Positions 1 to 8,602 are shown, numbered from the stretch's first letter. The stretch: 35,612 nt of DNA from Kaistella yonginensis (GCF_030409525.1 NZ_JAUFQB010000052.1:1-35612), one strand, 5' to 3'. The notes: generated by a model not told the origin, from the sequence alone. A program made the numbers and translations.

Positions 1-2
1 TA

Positions 3-92
3 CGAAACAAAATTATTCATCTCATCTTTGCGGTCCTGAAATCTGGAAGAAAATATGAAAATAACCATCAAAATCATTTGGCGGTGTCATAG
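3..92 (+). pseudogene. C-terminal tail of a possible IS110/IS1111-type transposase (partial, runs off left edge)
   Basis: An open frame enters from the left edge and stops at TAG 90-92. Its 29 residues include NKIIHLIFAVLKSGRKYE, a pattern like the C-terminal end of IS110/IS1111 (Transposase_20) proteins, where a hydrophobic helix is followed by a basic, aromatic tail. Only the tail is in the window, so neither the catalytic DEDD residues nor the element's ends can be seen. It could instead be the end of an unrelated gene or chance. The call rests on resemblance to remembered family tails and is weak. Confidence 0.3.
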
Positions 93-128
93 AAATCAAG
101 TCGGGGCGCAATTCCCGCTTAAAATCAC

Positions 129-136
129 TATTTTTG
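129..136 (+). promoter_or_regulatory. Bacteroidota -7 element for prmA
   Basis: TATTTTTG matches the Bacteroidota TAnnTTTG consensus and ends 13 bases before the prmA ATG, so the 5' leader would be very short. No clear TTG is seen at the usual -33 distance. Confidence 0.45.
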
Positions 137-149
137 CAAAAAGATAAGT

Positions 150-977
150 ATGCAAAATTACCTGGAATTCAATTTTAAAATATCACCACTTCAACCTTGG
201 AATGAAATCCTGATGGCAGAACTCATCGAAATCGGTTTCGATAGTTTTACTGAAGAACATGATGGAATTTTAGCCTACATTCAACAAGAATTCTTTAAAG
301 AAGAAGAACTGAAAGAAGTGCAATTGCTTCAAAATCAAGAAGTTAAAATTTCATATACTTTTCAGGAAATGCCAAATATCAACTGGAATGAGGAATGGGA
401 AAAGAATTTTTCACCCATCAATGTAGAAGATCAGGTTTCTATTCGGGCAGAATTTCACAAAAATCAAAACTTACCTCACGAAATTATTATTCAGCCCAAA
501 ATGTCTTTCGGCACGGGTCATCATGCCACAACCTATTTGATGATTCAGCAAATGCTGGACATGGATTTAGCAAATAAAAACATTTTGGATATGGGTTGCG
601 GAACTTCTGTTTTAGCCATTTTCGCCAAACAGCAAGGAGCAGGGAAAACCGTGGCCATCGACATTGATGAATGGTCGGTAGAAAATTCCATAGAAAACGC
701 CGCAAGAAATAACGTAGAATTAGAAATTTCACAAGGAACTGCAGAGAATTTAGGAAGTGAAAACTTTGATGTTATTTTAGCCAACATCAACCGGAATATT
801 CTGATTTCAGATATTCCTACTTATGTTTCGATTTTAAATAAGGGCGGACAATTATTACTTTCCGGCTTATGTTTCTTTGATGTAGATGATATTCTGGAGG
901 TTTGTACCAAACAAAATCTAAGTTTGAAAAAGAAAATTCAGCGCGAAGAGTGGGTTTCTTTGTTGCTAGAGAAATAA
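150..977 (+). CDS. prmA: Ribosomal protein L11 methyltransferase
   Basis: A cytoplasmic SAM-dependent enzyme that trimethylates ribosomal protein L11. The 275-residue product is of usual length for the family. The N-terminal part (about 1-110) is the substrate-recognition domain. The class I methyltransferase core follows: motif I reads ILDMGCGTSVLAIFAK (about 144-159), acidic motif II follows in VAIDIDEW, and the post-I motif ILANINRNIL sits near residue 210. The stretch MSFGTGHHATT before motif I is typical of PrmA. The ATG lies 13 bases past a TATTTTTG promoter element, which supports this start. A terminator follows immediately, so the gene appears to be transcribed alone. Confidence 0.93.
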   Translation: MQNYLEFNFKISPLQPWNEILMAELIEIGFDSFTEEHDGILAYIQQEFFKEEELKEVQLLQNQEVKISYTFQEMPNINWNEEWEKNFSPINVEDQVSIRAEFHKNQNLPHEIIIQPKMSFGTGHHATTYLMIQQMLDMDLANKNILDMGCGTSVLAIFAKQQGAGKTVAIDIDEWSVENSIENAARNNVELEISQGTAENLGSENFDVILANINRNILISDIPTYVSILNKGGQLLLSGLCFFDVDDILEVCTKQNLSLKKKIQREEWVSLLLEK

Positions 978-1004
978 AAAAACCTAGCGAAATGCTAGGT
1001 TTTT
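976..1004. terminator. Bidirectional rho-independent terminator between prmA and tRNA-Arg
   Basis: An inverted repeat ACCTAGC/GCTAGGT with loop GAAAT is flanked by A-rich sequence on the left and T-rich sequence on the right. It can end prmA transcripts on the plus strand and tRNA transcripts on the minus strand. Confidence 0.8.
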
Positions 1005-1005
1005 G

Positions 1006-1079
1006 TGACCTCGACAGGATTCAAACCTGTAACCTCCTGAGCCGTAATCAGGTGCGCTATTCAGTTGCGCCACGAGGCC
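1006..1079 (-). tRNA. tRNA-Arg (anticodon ACG)
   Basis: On the minus strand the sequence folds as a 74-base cloverleaf. The acceptor stem is GGCCTCG/CGAGGTC. The anticodon stem is CCTGA/TCAGG around loop TTACGGC, giving anticodon ACG for CGN arginine codons. The T arm is ACAGG-TTTGAAT-CCTGT. The CCA end is not encoded. A matching promoter lies just upstream and a terminator directly downstream. ORFs crossing this region are spurious. Confidence 0.95.
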
Positions 1080-1093
1080 TTTTTTTAGGTCTG

Positions 1094-1123
1094 CAAATAT
1101 AACAATTTTTTATTCCTTTCAAA
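1094..1123 (-). promoter_or_regulatory. Promoter of tRNA-Arg
   Basis: The minus strand reads TTTG, 18 bases, then TATATTTG. This is the Bacteroidota -33/-7 pair with good spacing. It ends 14 bases before the tRNA 5' end. Confidence 0.7.
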
Positions 1124-1125
1124 TA

Positions 1126-2172
1126 ATGAAATCAATTTTTTTTACCTTTTTATCGTTTTTTCTTTTATTAGCCTGTAAAAAAGAGCATTCTACCACCTCT
1201 AAAGATTGGCAATTGATCTCAGAAAATGTTCAGTTAAAAGAAGAAGGAAATACCTTTCAATTGAAATCGGGGAAATTTAGCTATTCAATCCCAACCACTC
1301 AACTTCCGTATAAAAAAGTAATTCTCTTGAATGCGAGTTTGGTGGGTTATTTTACCACGCTGGGTTTAGAAGATAAGATTATTGGAATATCAAGTCCGGA
1401 ATATGTGTATTCTGAAAAAGTTCATCAGCTAGTGAAGGAAAAAAAACTTCAGAATGTAGGAAACGAACAGAAATATGAGGTTGAGAAAATCATCGCTTTG
1501 AAACCTGATGTTATTTTTACCAATTATATCGCGAGTTTTGAAAATACCTACGATTTAATCAAGAAAAACGGAATTGAAATTATTTTTCTGGATGAATATT
1601 TAGAACAGAATCCTTTAGAAAAATCAAAATACTTGGTACTGTTTGGTAAACTTTTAGGTAAGGAAAAAGAGTCCTTGATGAATTATCATAAAATTACAAT
1701 TTCTTATGATTCGTTAAAGACACTTGCAAAAACAACTGTTGAAAAACCCACGGTGTTGGCCAATGAAATGTACGGAAATCAATGGTTTCTACCCGGTGGA
1801 AAATCAAATTTAGCACAGTTTATTACAGATGCCAACGCAACCTACATTAATGCAGATAATACGGATACCAAAGCAATCCCAATGAGTTTTGAAGAGGTTT
1901 TTATGAAAGCTCAAAAAGCGGAATATTGGGTGAATGTAGGAAACCACTCCAATAAAAAAGAATTGCTACAAATCAATCCGAATTACACCCAACTTCCGGT
2001 TTATAATAAGGGTAAATTATTCACCATCACAGGAAGAGAAGTCGGTAAATCAAACGATTACTTTGAAAGCGGTGTCGTGAGAGCGGATCTTGTACTCAAG
2101 GATTATATCAAAATTTTTCACCCGGAATTATTTCCAGATTATCAATTAACATATTTAAAAGAGTTGAAGTAG
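1126..2172 (+). CDS. Periplasmic-binding lipoprotein of the BtuF/FhuD type (ABC transporter substrate-binding protein)
   Basis: A 348-residue exported lipoprotein. The N-terminus has a hydrophobic stretch ending in lipobox LLLAC (Cys17), followed by KKE. The body fits the Peribp_2 fold (PF01497) used by iron-siderophore, haem and cobalamin transporters: GLEDKIIGISSPEY after the first strand, ALKPDVIFTNY in the first lobe, a long helix, then LPGGKSNLAQFITDANA in the second lobe. It most likely hands a metal chelate to an inner-membrane ABC importer. No permease or ATPase gene is adjacent, so the substrate cannot be inferred from context. Cobalamin would fit the B12-dependent NrdJ far downstream, but that link is speculative. 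Confidence 0.85.
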   Translation: MKSIFFTFLSFFLLLACKKEHSTTSKDWQLISENVQLKEEGNTFQLKSGKFSYSIPTTQLPYKKVILLNASLVGYFTTLGLEDKIIGISSPEYVYSEKVHQLVKEKKLQNVGNEQKYEVEKIIALKPDVIFTNYIASFENTYDLIKKNGIEIIFLDEYLEQNPLEKSKYLVLFGKLLGKEKESLMNYHKITISYDSLKTLAKTTVEKPTVLANEMYGNQWFLPGGKSNLAQFITDANATYINADNTDTKAIPMSFEEVFMKAQKAEYWVNVGNHSNKKELLQINPNYTQLPVYNKGKLFTITGREVGKSNDYFESGVVRADLVLKDYIKIFHPELFPDYQLTYLKELK

Positions 2173-2190
2173 TTTTTATTTCTATTTTTG
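2164..2190 (+). promoter_or_regulatory. Candidate promoter of mtgA
   Basis: TTG at 2164-2166, 16 bases, then TATTTTTG at 2183-2190. The -7 element matches the Bacteroidota consensus; the spacing is slightly short. It overlaps the 3' end of the upstream gene and predicts a leader of about 20 bases to the ATG at 2219. Confidence 0.5.
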
Positions 2191-2218
2191 CAAATTCAGA
2201 ATCAGTAATTCAGTGTTT

Positions 2219-2863
2219 ATGTTGAAGAAAATGAAAAGACTTATTTACACCATGATCCTCGCTAATATTTTATTTATCGTGTGGGGGAAATTTTTTAATC
2301 CACCGATTACCATTACCCAAATTGGTGGTTTAATCGAGTTCGGAAAACTAAATAGAGATTACATTCCTTATGATGAAATGGGTAACAACGTGAAAAGAGC
2401 GGTGATCGCATCTGAAGACCAAAGTTTTTTTGATCACAATGGATTCGATTATAAAGCCATTGAAAAGGCGATGAAACACAATGAGAAAGGAAAAAAACTG
2501 CGCGGCGGAAGTACAATTTCCCAGCAAACCGCGAAGAATGTATTTCTTTGGCAAGGTCGCTCTTGGGTTAGAAAAGGTTTAGAAGCAGTTTACACCTTCA
2601 TTATTGAACTGGCTTGGGGTAAAGATGTTATTTTAGAAAGATACCTTAATTCCATCGAAATGGGTCGTGGGGTATTTGGGGTAGAAGCTGCGTCAAAATA
2701 TTATTTTAATAAAAGTGCTAAAGATCTAACCAAAAGTGAAGCCGCCTGGATTGCCACAATTTTGCCCAATCCGCAAAAATATGATCCTAAAAATCCCTCT
2801 GCTTACCTCAATAAAAAGCACAATTGGATTATGCGGCAAATGAATAATATCACGCTTAAATAA
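2219..2863 (+). CDS. mtgA: Monofunctional peptidoglycan glycosyltransferase
   Basis: Polymerises lipid II into glycan strands at the inner membrane. It is a GT51 protein of about 214 residues with no transpeptidase domain, which distinguishes it from class A PBPs. One N-terminal membrane segment (about 8-24) anchors it. Motif 1, SEDQSFFDHNGFD, carries the catalytic glutamate (about E66). Motif 2 is GGSTISQQTAKNVFLW, motif 3 includes RKGLEAVYTFIIE, and ERYLNSIEMGRGVFGVEAAS completes the signature. The open frame reaches a GTG six bases upstream; the ATG at 2219 is preferred because it fits the promoter. It is followed 18 bases later by the next gene. Confidence 0.93.
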   Translation: MLKKMKRLIYTMILANILFIVWGKFFNPPITITQIGGLIEFGKLNRDYIPYDEMGNNVKRAVIASEDQSFFDHNGFDYKAIEKAMKHNEKGKKLRGGSTISQQTAKNVFLWQGRSWVRKGLEAVYTFIIELAWGKDVILERYLNSIEMGRGVFGVEAASKYYFNKSAKDLTKSEAAWIATILPNPQKYDPKNPSAYLNKKHNWIMRQMNNITLK

Positions 2864-2881
2864 TTTATCTTTACCGATAAT

Positions 2882-4915
2882 ATGCCATTTAGTTTTCGAC
2901 ATAGAGAAAGTTTTACCACGATTCTCACCAAATACTTTAGTTTTAAAAATGAGGCCAAATCATTGGATCCACTCATAGAATTATTGCGCAGTATTCGGTC
3001 GGAAGATTTCAGTGAAATCTTAGAATTTCTACGCGATCATGATGATGTTACCGAGCATTTGGGATATTACATCCGTAATCTATTTGAAGGAAAGCCTTTT
3101 AATCTTTCTTTAACAGAAGCCAATATCTTATCTGAAAACGCTTTTTATCCGGAACTTAAAAAAAGGTTGCTCGATAAAATTTTGCCTAGTGTAGAGAATG
3201 AAGATACGATTTGGTATTTGGTCGATACGGTTTCGGTGCGCCCGAAAACTGATCTAGAGTTTTTTAGAAACCTGAAAAAAGACCATTTAAGTGAGATTTT
3301 TAGATTGTTAAAAATAGATCGTTTTATTCTAAAACCCAGTGTTAAAAATGAATTGCTGTTCTCTTTAAATATTCTTTCCTGGCGAATTATCGGGAATGCA
3401 ATGGATGTACAGGTGGTGAATATGGCTCCCGAATACCGTAATTTCGACAATCCATTTTTGGCCCTGCAAAATGAACTTGATCTACTTAATCAAAGTTACC
3501 GAGAAGATAAGCACTTTCAGCTGACCTCAAAAAGTGTTAATTATAAACAGATTAAAGTCTTAATGCAGCAATGTTTAGATTTTGTTGCATTGGCTTTTAA
3601 AAACTCATCTAAATACGGTATTTCGGGGAAAATCAACCAGTCATTAATTAAGATAAGACAGCAACTGGAGCGAATGAATGATATTCTTTCTGTGATGATT
3701 TTTGATAAAGAGGATGATGTACTGAAAAACTCTAAACGACTGTTTTTTAAAATATTAGAATATAAATCACACAAGAATAATTTAAGGGAATTAATCTCGG
3801 ACAGCACGACGCTAAAATCGCATTTGATTACCAATCACACCGCAGAAACAGGCTCTCATTACATTGCTACAACCTCCAAGGATTACATGAATATGTTTTG
3901 GAAAGCGAGTGGTGGTGGCGTTATTGTTGGCGGTCTATGTGTGTTGAAATTACTCTACGGCTACATTCCGGGTAGTGATTTTTCGCACGCTTTTCTTTAT
4001 GCTTTTAATTATGCGATGGGCTTTATTATGATTTATTTAATGAATTATACTTTAGCGACAAAACAGCCTGCAATGACTGCTGCTACAATGGCAAAAGTAC
4101 TTTCTGAAGGCGAAAACACCCGAAAAAATTATGTAGATTTTGCTCATTTGGTTTCTAAATTATTCCGAACGCAATTCATCGCATTTATGGGAAATGTCTT
4201 GTTTGCTTTCCCAATCGCACTCGCTATTATTTATGGAATGGACGTGATTTTTAAGCAAAATTTTGCCGTAGAAAAATCGGTAAAAATGTTAAAAGATTTA
4301 GATCCAGTGCAGTCGAAAGCGATTTTCCACGCGTGTATTGCCGGTTTCTTTCTATTCATTTCTGGGATTATTTCCGGGAATATTGGGAACAGTTCCGTGT
4401 TTTATCATATTCCCAAAAGGATTGAGAAAAACCCTTTTCTGAATTATTTTGTTGGAAAAAATACCGCCAAAGGACTTTCTGAATATTATGCGAAAAATTG
4501 GGCCGGCATTATTTCAAATTTCTGGTTTGGTATTTTTCTGGGAATCACTGGTCCGATTGGGCTTTTCTTCGGGTTAGATTTGGATATTCGCCACATCACT
4601 TTTGCCTCCGGAAATTTTGCTTTAGGATTATATGGCGCAGATTTTTCGGTCAGCTCAGCCACTTTTTGGATTGCCTTTGGAACCGTTTTTTTAATTGGGT
4701 TTTTCAATTTTGCCGTGAGTTTCGGCCTGTCGATGATTTTGGCCTTCCAATCAAGAAAAGTAAATTTTGGGGAGGTTAAAGAAATTTACCGAGAAATTTT
4801 CCGCTATTTTATGAAAAATCCGTTTCGATTTTTCTTACCGATTCGATCAACTTTAGATCATAGCGCGAAGGAAATGGTCGATAATACGGTGATTACAAAA
4901 CCAAAAGATCAATAA
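2882..4915 (+). CDS. Multi-pass membrane protein of the 'site-specific recombinase' family (PF10136-like)
   Basis: A 677-residue protein. The first half (about 1-335) is soluble and helical. The second half holds six or so membrane segments, starting near GGGVIVGGLCVLKLLYG and continuing through residue 640, with the conserved-looking motif KQPAMTAATMAKV between them. This arrangement matches proteins that databases label site-specific recombinase (Gcr-like). I see no tyrosine- or serine-recombinase catalytic residues and the architecture is that of an integral membrane protein, so the recombinase label should not be taken as a function. It is 18 bases behind mtgA and probably co-transcribed. 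Its 3' end overlaps the convergent DUF721 gene by 23 bases. Confidence 0.75.
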   Translation: MPFSFRHRESFTTILTKYFSFKNEAKSLDPLIELLRSIRSEDFSEILEFLRDHDDVTEHLGYYIRNLFEGKPFNLSLTEANILSENAFYPELKKRLLDKILPSVENEDTIWYLVDTVSVRPKTDLEFFRNLKKDHLSEIFRLLKIDRFILKPSVKNELLFSLNILSWRIIGNAMDVQVVNMAPEYRNFDNPFLALQNELDLLNQSYREDKHFQLTSKSVNYKQIKVLMQQCLDFVALAFKNSSKYGISGKINQSLIKIRQQLERMNDILSVMIFDKEDDVLKNSKRLFFKILEYKSHKNNLRELISDSTTLKSHLITNHTAETGSHYIATTSKDYMNMFWKASGGGVIVGGLCVLKLLYGYIPGSDFSHAFLYAFNYAMGFIMIYLMNYTLATKQPAMTAATMAKVLSEGENTRKNYVDFAHLVSKLFRTQFIAFMGNVLFAFPIALAIIYGMDVIFKQNFAVEKSVKMLKDLDPVQSKAIFHACIAGFFLFISGIISGNIGNSSVFYHIPKRIEKNPFLNYFVGKNTAKGLSEYYAKNWAGIISNFWFGIFLGITGPIGLFFGLDLDIRHITFASGNFALGLYGADFSVSSATFWIAFGTVFLIGFFNFAVSFGLSMILAFQSRKVNFGEVKEIYREIFRYFMKNPFRFFLPIRSTLDHSAKEMVDNTVITKPKDQ

Positions 4916-5186
4916 AATGTTCTTCGCCAAATTTTTCCTGAAACTTCTTTAAGTAAAAGGTTTTTCGCAGTCTAAAATCATTTTTCAGTAAGGGTGATTT
5001 TATTCTAATTTCTAAAATTTTCTTGTGGAGATTAACCGATTCAATTTCGTTGAAAAGCGCATCGTTTAAATATTCGTGTAGAAAATCTTTGACTTCAAAA
5101 GCCAGTAATTTATTTTCAAAACCGTATAACCTGGCAAAGGATTTCACCAGTTCTGAGGATTGATATTCTCTTTTCTTTTTTTTCAT
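4893..5186 (-). CDS. DUF721 (DciA-like) protein
   Basis: A 97-residue basic protein. The C-terminal half (LEIRIKSPLLKNDFRLRKTF, then YLKKF) follows the DUF721 pattern, a KH-like fold found in DciA, the helicase loader/regulator of bacteria lacking DnaC/DnaI. The start ATG overlaps the stop of the preceding small gene (ATGA), which implies translational coupling. RecF is two genes upstream; a recF-DUF721 arrangement is known in actinobacterial dnaA-dnaN-recF regions, which supports a DNA-replication role. It is shorter than typical DciA and lacks any N-terminal extension. The last 23 bases overlap the convergent membrane-protein gene. Confidence 0.72.
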   Translation of the reverse strand: MKKKKREYQSSELVKSFARLYGFENKLLAFEVKDFLHEYLNDALFNEIESVNLHKKILEIRIKSPLLKNDFRLRKTFYLKKFQEKFGEEHFIDLLVL

Positions 5187-5416
5187 TTTGGAGTTTCGGG
5201 TTGTATTAAAATTTTACTAAAGTTTTCTTCTTCATCAATCCAGTTGATCCGACCCCATTTCAGATAATTGTTGATTGTAACTCCTAACAAATTATAATCA
5301 TTTCTCAAAACTTTAAAATCCTCTTCTAAATGGGGATTGAGAAAAATAATCTTCTCCTGTGTTTTTATAAAAAGACCGAAACCGATTTTACAAATAGCTA
5401 ATGTTCTGTAAATCAT
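5183..5416 (-). CDS. Small protein of unknown function between recF and DUF721
   Basis: A 77-residue product I do not recognise. It begins with a short hydrophobic stretch (MIYRTLAICKIGFGLFI) that is too weak for a sure membrane span and contains conserved-looking NNYLKWGRINWIDEEENF. The stop overlaps the DUF721 start by four bases and recF ends 68 bases upstream, so it is probably part of a recF operon. Tight coupling and normal base use suggest a real gene. Function unknown. Confidence 0.6.
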   Translation of the reverse strand: MIYRTLAICKIGFGLFIKTQEKIIFLNPHLEEDFKVLRNDYNLLGVTINNYLKWGRINWIDEEENFSKILIQPETPK

Positions 5417-5484
5417 TGTATTTTAAAATTTATTAAACTCTTTCTGTGTGCACTTAAACGCGCAATACATATCTCGAAACGAAA

Positions 5485-6564
5485 TTATAATTCGAAAATT
5501 TTACTTTCTTCATTAATTCTTTTCACTATATTTTCTGTTCTTTCCCGACTGGTATCGGTAATGAAAATCTGCCCAAAATGTTCCTGATTTACGAGTGCGA
5601 TTAACTGGGAAACCCGGGTGTCATCAAGCTTATCAAAGATGTCATCTAATAAAAGAATCGGTGTTTTTTGGGTTAATTCTTTAATTCTGTTCATCTGCGA
5701 AAGTTTCAAAGAAATCAAAAAGGATTTCTGCTGTCCTTGGCTGGCAGTTTTTCGCATGGAAATCCCATTCATTTCAAAAAGCAAATCATCTTTATGAATT
5801 CCTTTTGACGTGTACGTGAGCATTCTGTCTTTTTCTAAATTTTGTTTTAGCAAAGTTTCAAAACGGTGGTCATTCAAATCAGATTCATAAATGATGGAAA
5901 CCTGTTCAGTTCCTTTAGAAATAATCTCATAATAATTTTGAATTAAGGGAACGATAGATTCTGTAAATTTTTTGCGCTTTTCAAAAATTTTTGTTCCAAA
6001 TCTAACCAGGGGTTCATTGTAGATTTCCAGATTATCGGCATCGAAATATCTGTTTTTTGCGAAATCTTTTAATAACGCATTTCTTTGCTGAACCGTTTTT
6101 TGATACTGGATTAAGTTGAAAAGATAATCGGAATCTGTTTGGGAAATCATGGCATCAAGAAATTTTCTGCGGCTCTCACCCGAATCCGAAATTAAATTAG
6201 AATCGTATGGAGAAATAATTACACTGGGTAAAAATCCGATATGATCTGCCATTCTATCATATGATTTGTCATTTTTCTTAATGATTTTTTTAGCGTCTTT
6301 TTGTTGCTGAATTTTGATGATATTTTCTTTCTCACCATCATCAATTGTTCCTTCTATGGTGAAGAAATCTTCATCCTTTTTGATATTATTTAAGTCTTTG
6401 TTTCCGAGAAAGCTCTTCGCCATCGACAAATAATGAAGACCATCGAGAACATTGGTTTTTCCCACGCCATTATTGCCCACAAAACAATTGATTTGTGAAG
6501 AAAAGTCAAAACGCTGTTCTGAATGATTTTTAAAGTTGATCAGGCCTAATTTGTTGATAATCAT
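5485..6564 (-). CDS. recF: DNA replication/repair protein RecF
   Basis: An SMC-like ATPase that binds gapped DNA with RecO/RecR and helps load RecA. The 359-residue product has the family's usual length. The N-terminal signature INFKNHSEQRFDF precedes Walker A GNNGVGKTN (residues 30-38). An ABC-type signature lies in ASQGQQKSFLISLKL (about 275), Walker B in ILLLDDIFDKLDD (about 303), and the D-loop follows directly. The two small genes downstream on the same strand likely share its transcript. dnaA and dnaN are not nearby. Confidence 0.95.
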   Translation of the reverse strand: MIINKLGLINFKNHSEQRFDFSSQINCFVGNNGVGKTNVLDGLHYLSMAKSFLGNKDLNNIKKDEDFFTIEGTIDDGEKENIIKIQQQKDAKKIIKKNDKSYDRMADHIGFLPSVIISPYDSNLISDSGESRRKFLDAMISQTDSDYLFNLIQYQKTVQQRNALLKDFAKNRYFDADNLEIYNEPLVRFGTKIFEKRKKFTESIVPLIQNYYEIISKGTEQVSIIYESDLNDHRFETLLKQNLEKDRMLTYTSKGIHKDDLLFEMNGISMRKTASQGQQKSFLISLKLSQMNRIKELTQKTPILLLDDIFDKLDDTRVSQLIALVNQEHFGQIFITDTSRERTENIVKRINEESKIFEL

Positions 6565-6782
6565 AATCCTAAAATATTTTCGAGTTTTTCAGGATTTCTC
6601 TGCGCTCCCAAATGGTCATAATTTTTCGTTTAATTGCGGAAATTTCAGGCAATGAATTAATCGGTGAATTTCGGGAAATCGCCGCACATTTTCACTCGAT
6701 CATCTATATAGAAATTTCTGTAAAGATAAATAAATCCTTGGAGACGTATACTGCTTGAAAGACACGGAATTTTAATGATCAA
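6565..6782 (-). pseudogene. Possible degenerate coding remnant between the Omp85-like gene and recF
   Basis: No intact gene is present. On the minus strand two protein-like reading frames lie in series. The first runs from a TTG at 6782 to TAA at 6657 and ends RNFYIDDRVKMCGDFPKFTD. The second begins in the neighbouring frame near 6680 and ends at TAG just before recF, containing IKRKIMTIWERREILKNSKI. They read like consecutive parts of one small protein split by a frameshift, but I cannot name the family and no ATG is available. It could equally be non-coding sequence. Confidence 0.25.
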
Positions 6783-8574
6783 AATTCACAAAATGCGGCA
6801 AATCGGTTCCCAATGAGTTGATTGGCAACATGTTATTACGATATTCATTAAATTCAAAAATAGGTTTGTGATCAAACGGTACATTAGGATAATAAACAAA
6901 TGAGACCTGGATCCTATTGAAAACCAAATAAGGATTGTTAATCAGAATCCCAAATCCGAATTTTGAATGCGTTTTTGACCGAAATAATTTTTGGTTGTTT
7001 TGAGAGATCCATCCTAAAGCGATGATGCTATAGGGATTAAAATGAAAATTCTTCCAAGTTCTATGTACGAAAAACTGCATTTGATGGCGAAGGACTAATT
7101 TTTTCGTTCCGATAAAATCACCACTGTACGCTGGAAACTCATCTGAGGCAGAAAAGTTTATTCGGTCTTTATAACTTGAATTATAGCGCTGACTTCCCCA
7201 CGCGAAAGTCGGCGAAAAGAAATGCCGTACCCGCGCAAACTTCCAGTGGTGTAAATTGGTGAAGTAAGTTCCTTCGATGCGAAAAGAATCGCTATTTTCT
7301 TTTTCTTCATTAAAGAATCGTCCATATTCAGCTTTTCCAGAAAAATATCCCCAATTGATGAAACTTCCCAGGGCTGCAGAAATCCCGGCATAAGGAATTA
7401 CCTTACTATTTCTACTGAGCATTCCGCCCGTAATCCCAATAGATTTTCCGTATGGAATATCTTCTGGGAGGTTAAAATCAAAAATATTTCTTTTCACCGA
7501 GAATTTTCTTTCAACATAATTCGCGGTAGCCAAAAAACTGGTATAGGTGGAGAAAAAATCTTGTGGATCAACCTGCGGACTGTCTTTATACTGATAATTT
7601 TGAAACCGACCCAAGACTGCAATGTTTCGGGAAATTTCTTCTTTATCACCTGCAAAAACCGGAAATTGATACCCGCCCCATAAATCCTGATTGTACACTT
7701 TTATTTGAACTTCAGGAAAATTCTCTGAATTTTCGACGGGCATGGCCACCTTTCTCATAAAATACTCGAAGCGAAATCCTCCTGCCCACCTTGTCAGTGG
7801 AGAAAAGAAGTCTCGTCGTGCGGTAAGGCTGATTCTTTCATTTGCCAAAAAATCTTTTTCACCTAAAATCTCAGCATTGATGAAAGTGCCCAAAAGATTA
7901 TTTGCTTTGTAACTACCGAAAATATTATTTTCTTTTTCTTTAAAATTAGTGGTGTAAATAAAATTTAATTCGTGTCCTAAACCAAGCAGATTTTCTTCGT
8001 TGATTCCGGCGCCTATTTTATTCCCAGAAAATCGCAGCCGTGGTTTTAGACTCCAGGAATCCAAAACTTTTACCAAGACATCAATTGAATCGTTGGTCGT
8101 TGTCTGGTCGATAACGCTTATGTTTACTCTATTGACAAAGGGCATGTCTCTTAAAATACGTTCAGATTCATACAATTTTTGAGCGTTGTATTCTTCTCCT
8201 TTTTTAAAAAGTAAGTAATTTCGAATGGTTGCTTTTTTAGAGTCGATATGAATGCGATCTGCCAATCGATCATACCATTTTGAATTTTTTTCTTTTGCTG
8301 AAGCTTCATATCCAAAAGGATCTATGGTTTCAATTGCAATATTCCTGATTATTTTTCCTTGGTAAGAAATTTTGGAAAAATCTATGGTTCTGGATTTTAC
8401 AGAGACGGAATCGGGCACGCGCCGAAATATAAAACGGTGAATTAATTTAGTTGATTTCCTCTGATCAGAAAACTCCTCGATTTTAAAATATAAGGAATCT
8501 TTTCTCTCTTGGGAAAATAGAAGTGAAATGGAAGATAAAAATAAAAGGAGCGAGAAAATATATTTAGAATGCAA
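6772..8574 (-). CDS. Omp85-like outer-membrane beta-barrel protein with a POTRA-like domain
   Basis: A 600-residue outer-membrane protein with a signal peptide ending SLLFSQ (about 1-22). Residues about 100-190 form a POTRA-like domain with the typical helix-strand ending: YNAQKLYESERILRDMPFVN followed by VNISVIDQTTTNDSIDVLVK. The remaining 400 residues alternate aromatic and polar positions as in a 16-strand barrel, with the GFRFEYF and RHFFSPTFAWG patterns seen in BamA/TamA-type barrels. It is shorter than BamA and has one POTRA-like domain rather than five, so it is an accessory Omp85-like protein rather than the main assembly factor. It follows the UbiA-like gene by 28 bases. Confidence 0.75.
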   Translation of the reverse strand: MHSKYIFSLLLFLSSISLLFSQERKDSLYFKIEEFSDQRKSTKLIHRFIFRRVPDSVSVKSRTIDFSKISYQGKIIRNIAIETIDPFGYEASAKEKNSKWYDRLADRIHIDSKKATIRNYLLFKKGEEYNAQKLYESERILRDMPFVNRVNISVIDQTTTNDSIDVLVKVLDSWSLKPRLRFSGNKIGAGINEENLLGLGHELNFIYTTNFKEKENNIFGSYKANNLLGTFINAEILGEKDFLANERISLTARRDFFSPLTRWAGGFRFEYFMRKVAMPVENSENFPEVQIKVYNQDLWGGYQFPVFAGDKEEISRNIAVLGRFQNYQYKDSPQVDPQDFFSTYTSFLATANYVERKFSVKRNIFDFNLPEDIPYGKSIGITGGMLSRNSKVIPYAGISAALGSFINWGYFSGKAEYGRFFNEEKENSDSFRIEGTYFTNLHHWKFARVRHFFSPTFAWGSQRYNSSYKDRINFSASDEFPAYSGDFIGTKKLVLRHQMQFFVHRTWKNFHFNPYSIIALGWISQNNQKLFRSKTHSKFGFGILINNPYLVFNRIQVSFVYYPNVPFDHKPIFEFNEYRNNMLPINSLGTDLPHFVNFDH

Positions 8575-8602
8575 GGGAATTTTATTTTAGGAAAATTGAA
8601 CA

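Noticed and set aside
902..1102. ORF running through the tRNA-Arg region
   Set aside because: It covers the prmA 3' end, a terminator and a clear tRNA in antisense; the product has no coherent features.
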